NCBI RefSeq assembly: GCF_022606355.1 | Contig: NZ_JAHHZQ010000005.1 | Span: 186,001 to 250,000, forward strand | From: Leifsonia shinshuensis | GTDB lineage: Bacteria; Actinomycetota; Actinomycetes; Actinomycetales; Microbacteriaceae | Reading direction: 5' to 3' | DNA: 64,000 bases | In this document: piece by piece, positions 7,571 to 14,811 of the stretch | Numbering within the stretch: the first letter of the stretch is position 1 | Layout of the letters: each line of letters starts with the position of its first letter | Program-made: the position numbers and the translations under genes | Notes under the pieces: generated by a model | The model's input: the letters and a program-made list of their open reading frames with translations, nothing else | Databases searched by the model: none | What the model was told of the DNA's origin: nothing

Positions 7571-8038
7571 TCAGTCGCGGTCGGCCAGCGCCGTCAGCCG
7601 CGCCAGGAACGCGACGACGGTCTGCGACCTCTCGGGGCCGAGGTCGGCCGCGACGTCGAGCATCCTCCGGTGCATGGCGGTGAGCGTGTGCCGCACTTCC
7701 TCGTCGGCGCCCGGCGTCGCGCGGATGGTGAGGCTGCGCCGGTCGCTGGGGTGCGGATGCCGCGAGATGTGGCCGGAAGCGGTGAGCCGGTCGAGCATGG
7801 CGGTGACCGAGGACGACTTCATACCGAGGTACCCGCCCAGCTGGACCGGTGTCGTGAAGCGTCCCTCCTCCTGCGACTTCAGGAGGAACTTCAGTGCCCG
7901 CAGGTCGGCCTCCCCCATGCGCATCGACTCGCGCGTGCGCCGGCGCATCGCCTGCTCAGCAGTCCGGTACTCGCGCAGGGACGCGATGACACTCACCGCG
8001 TGCGCGGGAGCATCGTCGAACCAGGGTCTGTCGCTCAT
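7571..8038 (-). CDS. MarR-family transcriptional regulator (second of tandem pair)
   Basis: A 155-residue protein with ATG at 8038. The winged helix-turn-helix spans about residues 44-115, with the recognition helix in GYLGMKSSSVTAMLDRL and the wing in HPHPSDRRSLTIRATP; the DRR triplet is diagnostic of MarR. Flanking helices form the dimer interface. It lies 27 bases downstream of the other MarR gene and is probably cotranscribed; the two share MRM-E-D--AL in the same place and are likely duplicates. MarR dimers bind short palindromes and are released by small ligands or oxidation. The CTAGA-N3-TCTAG sites upstream are the best candidate operators. Confidence 0.85.
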   Translation of the reverse strand: MSDRPWFDDAPAHAVSVIASLREYRTAEQAMRRRTRESMRMGEADLRALKFLLKSQEEGRFTTPVQLGGYLGMKSSSVTAMLDRLTASGHISRHPHPSDRRSLTIRATPGADEEVRHTLTAMHRRMLDVAADLGPERSQTVVAFLARLTALADRD

Positions 8039-8065
8039 CGGGTCGATCTCGATCGCAGGCTCGCC

Positions 8066-8608
8066 TCACTCGGCTGAGCGCGCCTTCGCCTGTTGCTTGC
8101 TCGAGGTCGGGTTGTCGATGCGGTCGACGGCATCGCGCAGGCGGTCCATGAACTCCACGACGGTCGCGGCGTCCTCCGGGCTGAGGTCCGACGCGACCTC
8201 CACCAGCTCTTCGCGCACGTCGCCCAGGATCGCCCTGTGGATCTCGTCGGTCGGCACGGTGGGGATGATGATCAACGCACGGCGGTCGAACGGGCTGGGC
8301 TCGCGGCGGATGTGCCCTGTCTTCTCGAGCCGGTCGAGCAGCACCGTGATCGACGAGCTCTGGATGCCGAGGTACTCGGCGAGCTCCCGCGGGCCGACCG
8401 TCACGCCGCGCTCGTGCGCCCGGAGGAGGTAGCGCAGAGCCGAGATGTCGTTCTCGTTCATGCGCATGGTCTTCTCGGACCGGCGCTGCATGGCGCTGTC
8501 CGCGGCCCCGTAGGCGCGGACATGCTCCAGCACGTCGATCGCCCGCTCGCGATCCGTCTCGGCGCTGTACCAGTAGTGGGGCGCCGGACGCTTGTCGTCC
8601 GTCGTCAT
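8066..8608 (-). CDS. MarR-family transcriptional regulator (first of tandem pair)
   Basis: A 180-residue protein. ATG at 8608 is chosen because the protein start is compact (MTTDDKRPAPHYW) and an operator sits 27 bases upstream; the longer frame to 9094 shadows the neighbouring gene. The winged helix region is at about residues 70-140 (AEYLGIQSSSITVLLDRLEK then PSPFDRRALIII). A basic C-terminal tail (SSKQQAKARSAE) is unlike its partner. The position of the operator at 8635-8647 suggests autorepression. Ligand unknown. Confidence 0.85.
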   Translation of the reverse strand: MTTDDKRPAPHYWYSAETDRERAIDVLEHVRAYGAADSAMQRRSEKTMRMNENDISALRYLLRAHERGVTVGPRELAEYLGIQSSSITVLLDRLEKTGHIRREPSPFDRRALIIIPTVPTDEIHRAILGDVREELVEVASDLSPEDAATVVEFMDRLRDAVDRIDNPTSSKQQAKARSAE

Positions 8609-8634
8609 GGAAAAGATGATAGACCAGCTACAAG

Positions 8635-8647
8635 CTAGAAGGTCTAG
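8635..8647. promoter_or_regulatory. CTAGA-N3-TCTAG operator, site 1
   Basis: CTAGAAGGTCTAG, a 13-bp palindrome with 5-bp arms, 27 bases upstream of the first MarR start and overlapping the stop codon of the convergently placed upstream gene (8644). The same pattern recurs at 9051-9063 and 9162-9174, each just upstream of a gene start. Confidence 0.65.
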
Positions 8648-9003
8648 CGAGTGGCGAGAGCGACCCGTCGCGCCGTCGGCCGCTCGCGGCGCTCGCGGTA
8701 TGCGCCGAGGTTGGTCGGCTCCTCGGTGACGAGCAGCCCGCTCGCGCGGCTGGCCATCTCCACCATGCTGTTGAGCCAGGCGTCGTTGAGGCGTCCGGGT
8801 TCGGCCTGGTCGAAGTCGTACCGGATCGAGATGGCGTTGTCGATCCAGAGCGAGGTGCGCGCGGAATCGCCGGCCTCCGTGGATGCCCAGCTGAGGAGGA
8901 ACGGCTCGCGCCGCCGAAGCTTGAGCGTCACGGCCGCTTGCAGGTGCGCCAGCGTCCTGTCGTCGAAGGTGAAACTCTCGCCGTCGTAGGTCAACGTCCC
9001 CAT
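8644..9003 (-). CDS. DUF7882-type small protein
   Basis: A 119-residue protein. AAGGAG at 9010-9015 (minus strand) abuts an ATG at 9009 but is six bases from the second ATG at 9003, so 9003 is taken as the start. The N-terminus MGTLTYDGESFTFDDRTLAH and the LRRREPFLLSW and TSLWIDNAISIRYDF segments match the small Microbacteriaceae family DUF7882 as I know it; function is not known, and some database entries call it a ligase without basis. Single domain, no membrane segment. The operator 48 bases upstream of the start places it in the MarR regulon. Confidence 0.65.
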   Translation of the reverse strand: MGTLTYDGESFTFDDRTLAHLQAAVTLKLRRREPFLLSWASTEAGDSARTSLWIDNAISIRYDFDQAEPGRLNDAWLNSMVEMASRASGLLVTEEPTNLGAYRERRERPTARRVALATR

Positions 9004-9050
9004 CGTCATCTCCTTCGTTTCTGTCGAGTCGCACCGAGCCTAGCGGGTTG

Positions 9051-9063
9051 CTAGAGAATCTAG
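9051..9063. promoter_or_regulatory. CTAGA-N3-TCTAG operator, site 2
   Basis: CTAGAGAATCTAG, same arms and spacing as sites 1 and 3. It lies 48 bases upstream of the 8644-9003 start. A lone TCTAGA core follows at about 9075. Confidence 0.65.
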
Positions 9064-9161
9064 CTACATCAGTCTCTAGATGCTCAATCGGCACAACTAA
9101 TTAGCATCTCGGCCGCGCAAAATCAACCCCCCAGCCAAAAGTTGCTACGACGATCGATTAG

Positions 9162-9174
9162 CTAGAAGCTCTAG
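9162..9174. promoter_or_regulatory. CTAGA-N3-TCTAG operator, site 3
   Basis: CTAGAAGCTCTAG, 36 bases upstream of the plus-strand gene at 9210. With site 2 it divides the divergent gap, so each direction has its own operator. Confidence 0.65.
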
Positions 9175-9209
9175 TTACTTCACGAATTGCACGTCTCGAA
9201 GGGGTAGTC

Positions 9210-9593
9210 ATGACGATCGCGATCAAGGATGCCCGGCCGGTCCTCCGGCTTTCCGTCGGAACTCAGTGGGGAAGCCGTCGTGACCAGGCGCCGTCGCCCA
9301 GCGAGCACCTCGCCTGGCGTCAGCCGATCGATGGGCTGTGGGTCGCCGAGACGCCCTCGACCTACCTCGGCATGATCGAACGGGTGGACGACGGCTTCAT
9401 CGCCTCCGCGGCGGACGGCCGCACGCTCGGCCGCTTCACGGCGGCCTCCGACGCAAAGATCGCGGTGTACGCGAGCTGGTTCCGGCGCAGCGAGACGACC
9501 GGCGTGCTCGGGTGGGCCAGGAGGATCCTGCGCAGGGCGATCGGTACCACGACCGAGACCCGGGCCAAGACGACCAGGGCGGTCGTGCGGTGA
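9210..9593 (+). CDS. Hypothetical protein under MarR-type operator
   Basis: A 127-residue soluble protein with ATG at 9210 after AAGGGG. The middle (HLAWRQPIDGLWVAETPSTY, then GMIERVDDGFIASAADGRTL) looks like a small beta-rich fold with a Trp-rich strand, and the C-terminus is basic (RRILRRAIGTTTETRAKTTR), perhaps contacting nucleic acid or membrane phosphates. No family recognised. Ten bases separate it from the DUF1206 gene, so the two are probably one operon controlled from site 3. Confidence 0.6.
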   Translation: MTIAIKDARPVLRLSVGTQWGSRRDQAPSPSEHLAWRQPIDGLWVAETPSTYLGMIERVDDGFIASAADGRTLGRFTAASDAKIAVYASWFRRSETTGVLGWARRILRRAIGTTTETRAKTTRAVVR

Positions 9594-9603
9594 GCAGGTT
9601 CTG

Positions 9604-10440
9604 GTGAGCGCCGGATCGAGCGGCGCAACGGCGGATGCCGGGGCCGAGCTCCGCAACGCCGTACGGACCGCGGGCGACAGCAGATTCCTCGAGGTCCCCG
9701 CCAGGGTCGGGTTCGCGGCGAGCGGCCTGATCCAGGTGCTGCTCGGCGGCCTCGCGATCCAGCTCGGGGCTTCGCGGGTGGGGGAGCCCGACCAGACGGG
9801 AGCGCTGGAGGAGGTCTCGAAGCTCCCAGGAGGGTTCGTCGTGCTGTGGGTCGCGGCGATCGGCCTGTTCGCTCTCGCGCTGTGGCTGCTGACCGAGGCG
9901 ATCCTGGTCAGAGCCGGTTCCGCCGCCGACCGCTGGATGCGCCGGCTGGAGCACCTGAGCAAGGCCGCTGCCTACGCGGTCCTCGGATTCACCGCGCTCG
10001 CGTTCGCAGACGGCCACCCGTCCAACGCGAGCACCAGGACGAGCCACGCGAGCGGAAGCATCCTGTCGTCGCCGGGAGGCCAGGTGCTGCTCGCCGTGCT
10101 CGGGCTCGTGACAGGTGCGGTCGGCGTGTACTTCGTCGCGAAGGGGATCCGGCTCCGTTTCCGACGCGACATCGCGGTGCCCTCCGGACCGGCCGGGCGC
10201 GGCATCACCGTGCTCGGGGCGGTCGGTTACGTCGCGAAGGGCATCGTCGTCGGCCTCGCCGGAGCGGCGTTCATCGTGGCGGCCGTCCGCGTGCAGCCGG
10301 CGACGGCGACGGGCCTGGCTGGCGGGCTGTCGACGCTGGAGCAGCTCCCGTTCGGCGGCGCGATCGTCGTCGTCGTCGGGTTCGGGCTGATCGCCTCCGG
10401 CGTCTACAACATCGCGCGGGCCTGGCTGGCGCGGTTCTGA
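9604..10440 (+). CDS. DUF1206 membrane protein
   Basis: A 278-residue protein, GTG start at 9604. It has six hydrophobic helices in three similar pairs, each pair introduced by a (V/A)-G-x-(V/A)-(A/S)-(K/S)-G segment: VGFAASGLIQVLLGGLAI, AAAYAVLGFTALAF, VGYVAKGIVVGLAGAAFIV. Three-fold repetition of two-helix units is the hallmark of DUF1206, a family of unknown function in Actinobacteria. The N-terminus is probably cytoplasmic. It follows the MarR-regulated small gene closely, so stress-induced expression is a reasonable guess. Confidence 0.8.
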   Translation: MSAGSSGATADAGAELRNAVRTAGDSRFLEVPARVGFAASGLIQVLLGGLAIQLGASRVGEPDQTGALEEVSKLPGGFVVLWVAAIGLFALALWLLTEAILVRAGSAADRWMRRLEHLSKAAAYAVLGFTALAFADGHPSNASTRTSHASGSILSSPGGQVLLAVLGLVTGAVGVYFVAKGIRLRFRRDIAVPSGPAGRGITVLGAVGYVAKGIVVGLAGAAFIVAAVRVQPATATGLAGGLSTLEQLPFGGAIVVVVGFGLIASGVYNIARAWLARF

Positions 10441-10538
10441 CGGCTGACCCCGACGGGCATCGGGGGAGGATCGGCTGTGGCAACCTGGGTCGTGGGACCC
10501 GGCCCAGGTGCACGCGTCCCGCCGAAGGGAGGTGGCCG

Positions 10539-11141
10539 ATGCGGCCGTTCATGACCGACCGGGCGACACTGGCGTCCCTCGAAGGGCAGCAGTACGTCGT
10601 GCTGAGGCCTGCGGCGGAGGTCGGTGCGTTCTACGCGGAGGAGCAGCGCATCCTGCTCGACCGCCTGCCGACCGGGCTCCCGCATCCGAACACCGGCCAC
10701 ATCACTCTGCGCGGGTTCGCCGAGCCCGACCGGGTCGACGCCCTGCGCGCCGCCGTGCGTGCGTGCGCGGCGGCACAGGACCCGATCGAGGCCGTCGTGG
10801 AGGCGATCGACGGTTTCCCTGCGCCGTTCCAGGTGCTGATCGCGCGTCTGCGGCGGTCGCCCGCGCTGACGGAGGCGTACGCGTCGATGACCCGGGCGCT
10901 GGAGTCGACCGACTTCGAACGGATCGGTGAGCTGCCGCTGGACGACTGGGTCTTCCACCTCTCGCTGGTGTACTGCGCGGCACTGTCCGACGACGACTGG
11001 CGTGCTCACCTCCGCGCGTCGCGCCGACCGGTCGCTCCGGCTCCGACCGAGTTGATCTCCTCCGCCGAGTTCGTCTGGTACGCCGGAGGGGTCGAGCACG
11101 TCGAGGTCGTCCCGCTCGGCCAGGGAGCATCGCTCCACTGA
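10539..11141 (+). CDS. 2H phosphoesterase / 2'-5' RNA ligase family protein
   Basis: A 200-residue protein with ATG at 10539 after AAGGGAGG. Two H-x-(T/S) motifs, HITLRGF at about residues 50-56 and HLSLVY at about 143-148, are spaced as in 2H phosphoesterases, where paired histidines act on 2',3'-cyclic or 2'-5' phosphodiester bonds. The sequence between them is the usual duplicated alpha-beta lobe. A longer upstream frame only shadows DUF1206. Physiological substrate unknown. It converges with the phosphoesterase on the other strand. Confidence 0.7.
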   Translation: MRPFMTDRATLASLEGQQYVVLRPAAEVGAFYAEEQRILLDRLPTGLPHPNTGHITLRGFAEPDRVDALRAAVRACAAAQDPIEAVVEAIDGFPAPFQVLIARLRRSPALTEAYASMTRALESTDFERIGELPLDDWVFHLSLVYCAALSDDDWRAHLRASRRPVAPAPTELISSAEFVWYAGGVEHVEVVPLGQGASLH

Positions 11142-11163
11142 GGGGTGCCCGATAACGCACTCC

Positions 11164-12351
11164 TCACGCCGGCGGCGCCACAGGGGCCTTCGGCGGCTTC
11201 GGGTTCACCTTCCCGTCGATCGGTGCCGGCACGGTGCTGCCGTCGAGCGTCACGAGCGGGGGCAGCGGCTGGCCGAGGGGTCCTGGCCAGGGTGCGGGAG
11301 GGACGGGTGCCGGCCGCGGGATCGGCGCGACGGGCTGGGCGAACGTGCTCCCGGGCGCGGGCGGCACCGGGCGCCCGAGCCCCGGCTGCACCAGGTGGGC
11401 GAGCGACGGGGCGTCGTCGACGCGCGGCACCCCGAACGTCCCGAGCCCGAGGAGGTCGCAGATCGTCTTCGGGATCGACGCGTGCGAGTGCCACTCCGGA
11501 TCGATCGCCTGGGGCACGGCGCCCCCGAACATCAGCAGCGGGATGCGCGAGCCGCCGATGATCGGGAACCCGTCCGGGTGGAGGGCGTCTGGCACGGTCT
11601 CGATCGCGGGCGTCGGAACCGAGTCGGCGTAGCCGCCCCAGTCGTCCCAGGTGAGGATGAAGACCGTCTCGTCCCAGCCTCCGCCGTCGATGACGGCCTG
11701 GACGCGCTGCCACACCAGTCCCTGGCCCTTGGCGAGGTAGTCGGGGGCGCTGACCGCCGGCGGATGCTCGTCGTACCCGGCCGGCGACCAGACGTAGCAG
11801 ACCTGCGGCAGTGTGCCGCCCTTCGCCATCGGGATGAACTGCGACGGCGGGTGCACGTCGTCGGTCCCCGGCGGCTTCGACAGCGACGTGTAGAACTTGA
11901 TCGGGTAGCCGTCCTGGTCGGGGAACGCGCCCCAGCTGACGCCGGCCTTCTGGGCGACGCTGAAGATCGACGGGAGGTCCCACACCGGGTGCGTCCCGAC
12001 GAACGGCGGGTTCTTGAGCGTCGGCATCTGGCCTCCGACGGCGAGCATGTGGCCGGGCGTGGAGTTGGAGCCGGAGCCGAAATGGTGGTCGCTGAACACG
12101 AACGTCTTCGCGAGCCAGCTGTAGTAGGGGATGAGCTGGTCGTTGTCGAGCTGCATGGGCTCGGCAGGGTAGTCGCCCATGGCGTAGTGCACCCACGCGT
12201 TCCGGTCGTGCGGCTGGTCGAAGTCGGGGGCCGTGGTGCGCAGCGGCCCGGTGTGCGCGACCCGCGCTCCCCACTCCGACAGGGTCGGGAAGTAGAAGTC
12301 GGTGGTCTTGTTCTCCTGCAGAAAGACGATGACGCGCTTCACTGCTGACAT
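11164..12351 (-). CDS. Phosphoesterase (phospholipase C / acid phosphatase family)
   Basis: A 395-residue protein, ATG at 12351; the frame extends further upstream but only as a shadow of the next gene. FLQENKTTDFYFPTLSEWG at the N-terminus is the ENR(K)-(S/T)-(F)D metal-binding block of PF04185 phosphoesterases; DHHFGSGSNSTPGHMLAVGG carries the HH and GH motifs, and LTWDDWGGYADS the late metal-binding DD. These enzymes hydrolyse phosphate mono- or diesters with bound divalent metals. Unusually there is no signal peptide in this frame, and the last 80 residues are a Pro-rich tail, so surface attachment or a missed start is possible. It follows a lipoprotein of the same family by 68 bases. Confidence 0.75.
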   Translation of the reverse strand: MSAVKRVIVFLQENKTTDFYFPTLSEWGARVAHTGPLRTTAPDFDQPHDRNAWVHYAMGDYPAEPMQLDNDQLIPYYSWLAKTFVFSDHHFGSGSNSTPGHMLAVGGQMPTLKNPPFVGTHPVWDLPSIFSVAQKAGVSWGAFPDQDGYPIKFYTSLSKPPGTDDVHPPSQFIPMAKGGTLPQVCYVWSPAGYDEHPPAVSAPDYLAKGQGLVWQRVQAVIDGGGWDETVFILTWDDWGGYADSVPTPAIETVPDALHPDGFPIIGGSRIPLLMFGGAVPQAIDPEWHSHASIPKTICDLLGLGTFGVPRVDDAPSLAHLVQPGLGRPVPPAPGSTFAQPVAPIPRPAPVPPAPWPGPLGQPLPPLVTLDGSTVPAPIDGKVNPKPPKAPVAPPA

Positions 12352-12419
12352 GACACCAACGAAGCACGCACGCGGCGCGGGCGCCAGTACCGTGTCGGGA
12401 TTCGCAGGGTCCGGGCTGC

Positions 12420-13376
12420 TCACTTCAGCAGCGGCGTCATCGCCGTCGCCGCGGCGTCCTCGCCGGTGAGCGGATTCAGCCCCCAGGCGTCCTCGATGGT
12501 GCGCAGCAGCGAGTAGTGCGTGTAGGGCGCGCTCGAGACGGTGTGCTCGCGGGCGGCCGGGCCGGCGAACACGCACGCGACCGTGTTGTCGGACGCGTCG
12601 CCCTCGTCGAAGGTGACCACGAGGAGCGAGCGCTGTGTGGTGAAGGCCGGGGAGGCGAGGATCGGGGGGACGTTCGCGCGCAGCCAGGCGTCGCCCGTCG
12701 CGACGGAGCAGTCGTGCATGTCGTTGCAGAGGTTCGGGCTGATGAAGGCGAAGTCCGGCAGGCCGGCAGCCGACGCGAGGTCGGTGCCGAACCGCGTGTA
12801 CGGCACGTCGTGCGACGCGCAGTACGACGACTCGGCCGTCACGCTCGGAAAATAGAGGAACGGATTGTGCTTCACCGCGTACGACGTGGTGTTCGTGGTC
12901 GTGCACGGCGCCGGCATGCTCTCGGCGTACAGCTTCCACGACCGTCCCGCCCTGTCGAGCTCGGCTGCGAGGTTCGGCCCGGTGACCAGGCAGGAGCCGC
13001 CCGGCGGGTTGCAGTCGGTCGTGATGCCTCCCGTGGTGCCGCTGGTGAGCGCCAGATAGTTCGGGAGGCTCGGGTGCGTGATCGCCGAGTAGCGTGTCGC
13101 CAGCGCGCCGGATCGGGCGAGCTGGTTCAGGTAGGGGGCGTCCGGATCGCCGATGATCGCGGTCGACGGCTTGTTCTCGTCGACGATGACGACGATGTGC
13201 TGGAGGCCGGGGGAGGCCACCGTCGCCGGCGGCGGCGGCGCGGCCGGAGCGCTCTGCGCGCTGCGCGCACTCGTGCCCGTGCCCGGGGCAGACGCGCTCG
13301 CCGTGCACCCCGCGACCGCGAGCGCGAGCGCCACGGCGCCCGCCGCCGCCCGCACCCCGCGCATCCGCCCGCCCAT
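12420..13376 (-). CDS. Phosphoesterase-family lipoprotein
   Basis: A 318-residue protein from ATG at 13376 (another ATG at 13364 is possible). The N-terminus GVRAAAGAVALALAVAGC is a signal peptide with lipobox LAVAGC, so the protein is exported and lipid-anchored. Then comes an Ala/Pro/Ser linker and a phosphoesterase domain: HIVVIVDENKPST, THPSLPNYLALTSG (catalytic threonine/serine and metal region) and VVTFDEGDASDN (late metal site). This is the acid-phosphatase subtype of PF04185. It likely acts outside the membrane on phosphate esters, together with the downstream enzyme. Confidence 0.8.
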   Translation of the reverse strand: MGGRMRGVRAAAGAVALALAVAGCTASASAPGTGTSARSAQSAPAAPPPPATVASPGLQHIVVIVDENKPSTAIIGDPDAPYLNQLARSGALATRYSAITHPSLPNYLALTSGTTGGITTDCNPPGGSCLVTGPNLAAELDRAGRSWKLYAESMPAPCTTTNTTSYAVKHNPFLYFPSVTAESSYCASHDVPYTRFGTDLASAAGLPDFAFISPNLCNDMHDCSVATGDAWLRANVPPILASPAFTTQRSLLVVTFDEGDASDNTVACVFAGPAAREHTVSSAPYTHYSLLRTIEDAWGLNPLTGEDAAATAMTPLLK

Positions 13377-13429
13377 GCCAGCACAGTACGCCGCCCGGGC
13401 GCCGCCCGGGCGGCACCCGGGCGGAACCC

Positions 13430-13485
13430 GAGGGGCACGCAAGCGCCCCTAAAACCGCGCTTTAGGGGCAGCTGGGTGCCCCTCG
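13430..13485. repeat. Two-stem palindrome carrying the GGGGCACGC repeat, left copy
   Basis: Outer stem CGAGGGGCAC (13430-13439) pairs exactly with GTGCCCCTCG (13476-13485), and an inner stem GCCCCTAAA/TTTAGGGGC closes a short loop. The first 22 bases are identical, in the same orientation, to 21391-21412. It lies just beyond the LacI stop codon and may act as its terminator. Confidence 0.7.
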
Positions 13486-13489
13486 ACTG

Positions 13490-14605
13490 CTACGGGAGCG
13501 GCGGGAGGGGGCCCTCGCAGCTCTCGCGGAGGAGGACGGTCACGGGGAGTTCTGCGTTCGCGGGGGCCAGGTCGGGGGCGTTGAGTCGCGCGACCATCGC
13601 GCGCACGGCGGCGCGCCCCAGCTCCAGCATCGGCTGGCGGACGGTGGTCAGGCGCGGCGTCGATCGGGTGCCGTCGTCGATGCCGTCGAAGCCGGTGACG
13701 ATGACGTCGTCCGGCACCCGGAGGCCGGCCGCGCCGAGGGCGTCGAGCACGCCGAGCGCCATCTGGTCGTTGGCGCAGACGAGGGCGCGAGGGAGGCGGC
13801 CGCCCGCGATCAGGTCGGCGGCGACGGCCCTGGCGCGCTCGCGCGAGAACTCGCCGTGCAGCACCGGCAGCGCCGTCGGGTTGATGCCGCGGCCCTCCAG
13901 CGCCTCGGCGAAGCCGCCGTAGCGCTCGGCGTCGTCGGGGGAGTCGAACGGGCCGGTCAGGTACATCGGGTCGCGGATGCCGTGGGCGTCGATCAGGTGC
14001 TCGGTGAGCGCGCGCATGCCCTCGCGGTTGCGCACGGTGATGTGGTCGAAGTCGTCGCCGCTGCGCTGGCCGGCCAGGTAGACGACGGGGATGCTGTCGC
14101 CGATCCGCTTGAGGACGTCGTGCGGTGCGCTCTGGGCGATCACGGCGAGGCCGTCCACCTTGCCGGCGAGATCGCTCAGCGCGATCTCCAGCGATTCCGG
14201 GGATCGCCCGCGCCCCACGCTGATCATCAGCGAGAAGCCCTGGCGCCACGCCTCGAGCTCGCAGCCGCGCAGAACAGCCTCGAAGTACAGGTCGGCGCCG
14301 AGCCGCTGGCCGGGTCGCGCGGGATCGAGTCGCACCTCGACAGGGCGGTCGGCGTCGATCGCGGGGTCGCTCAGGTCTTCGACCGCGTCGACTCCGGGGA
14401 GGAACAGGCCGAGCACGCCCGTTCGGCGGGAGGCGAGGCCGCGCGCGCTCCCGCTCGGGACGTAGCGCAGCTCACGCACCGCTGCGAGGACGCGTTCTTG
14501 GGTGGAAGCGCGTACATCCTCGGGTCGCGTGAGCACGCGCGACACCGTCGCGATCGAGACGCCGGCGTGCGCGGCGACATCATACACCGTGGGTTTTCCC
14601 GCCAC
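13490..14605 (-). CDS. LacI-family regulator of the glycoside uptake operon
   Basis: A 371-residue protein. GTG at 14605 is preferred over ATG at 14656 because GGGGGAA precedes it and the protein then starts at the LacI helix-turn-helix (TVYDVAAHAGVSIATVSRVL). The hinge region (RELRYVPSGSARGL) and a periplasmic-binding-like sensor domain follow. A segment of about 35 residues (GVDAVEDLSDPAIDADRPVE onward) is inserted in the first lobe compared with ordinary LacI members. It is divergent from the transporter operon, and the near-palindrome GTATGCGCTTAC sits in the shared gap. Its inducer is probably a glucoside or oligosaccharide handled by that operon. Confidence 0.85.
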   Translation of the reverse strand: MAGKPTVYDVAAHAGVSIATVSRVLTRPEDVRASTQERVLAAVRELRYVPSGSARGLASRRTGVLGLFLPGVDAVEDLSDPAIDADRPVEVRLDPARPGQRLGADLYFEAVLRGCELEAWRQGFSLMISVGRGRSPESLEIALSDLAGKVDGLAVIAQSAPHDVLKRIGDSIPVVYLAGQRSGDDFDHITVRNREGMRALTEHLIDAHGIRDPMYLTGPFDSPDDAERYGGFAEALEGRGINPTALPVLHGEFSRERARAVAADLIAGGRLPRALVCANDQMALGVLDALGAAGLRVPDDVIVTGFDGIDDGTRSTPRLTTVRQPMLELGRAAVRAMVARLNAPDLAPANAELPVTVLLRESCEGPLPPLP

Positions 14606-14681
14606 TTTTCCCCCGAGTTCTTCCGCGAATAGGTGGACCTGGTCACATTCTGGCATGTGGAACCATCTTTCGGGGGAGGGG

Positions 14682-14710
14682 TTGAAAGACGTTTCGTATG
14701 CGCTTACAGT
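14682..14710 (+). promoter_or_regulatory. Promoter with overlapping LacI-type operator
   Basis: TTGAAA at 14682-14687, a 17-base spacer and TACAGT at 14705-14710 form a good sigma-70-type promoter 100 bases upstream of the binding-protein gene. GTATGCGCTTAC at 14696-14707, an almost perfect palindrome with a GCGC centre typical of LacI-family sites, covers the spacer end and the -10 box, so bound repressor would block polymerase. Confidence 0.6.
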
Positions 14711-14811
14711 GGGTCCCGCTCACCCGTTCGGCCACTCCAGCCGGACCGAGCACAGCCTCACCGCCCGAGTGCGGAGCACCTCGTCATCGTCGACTGAAGG
14801 GACCCCTTGCG

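Noticed and set aside
9846-11141. A 431-residue plus-strand protein
   Set aside because: Its first half shadows the DUF1206 gene in another frame; only 10539-11141 is supported.
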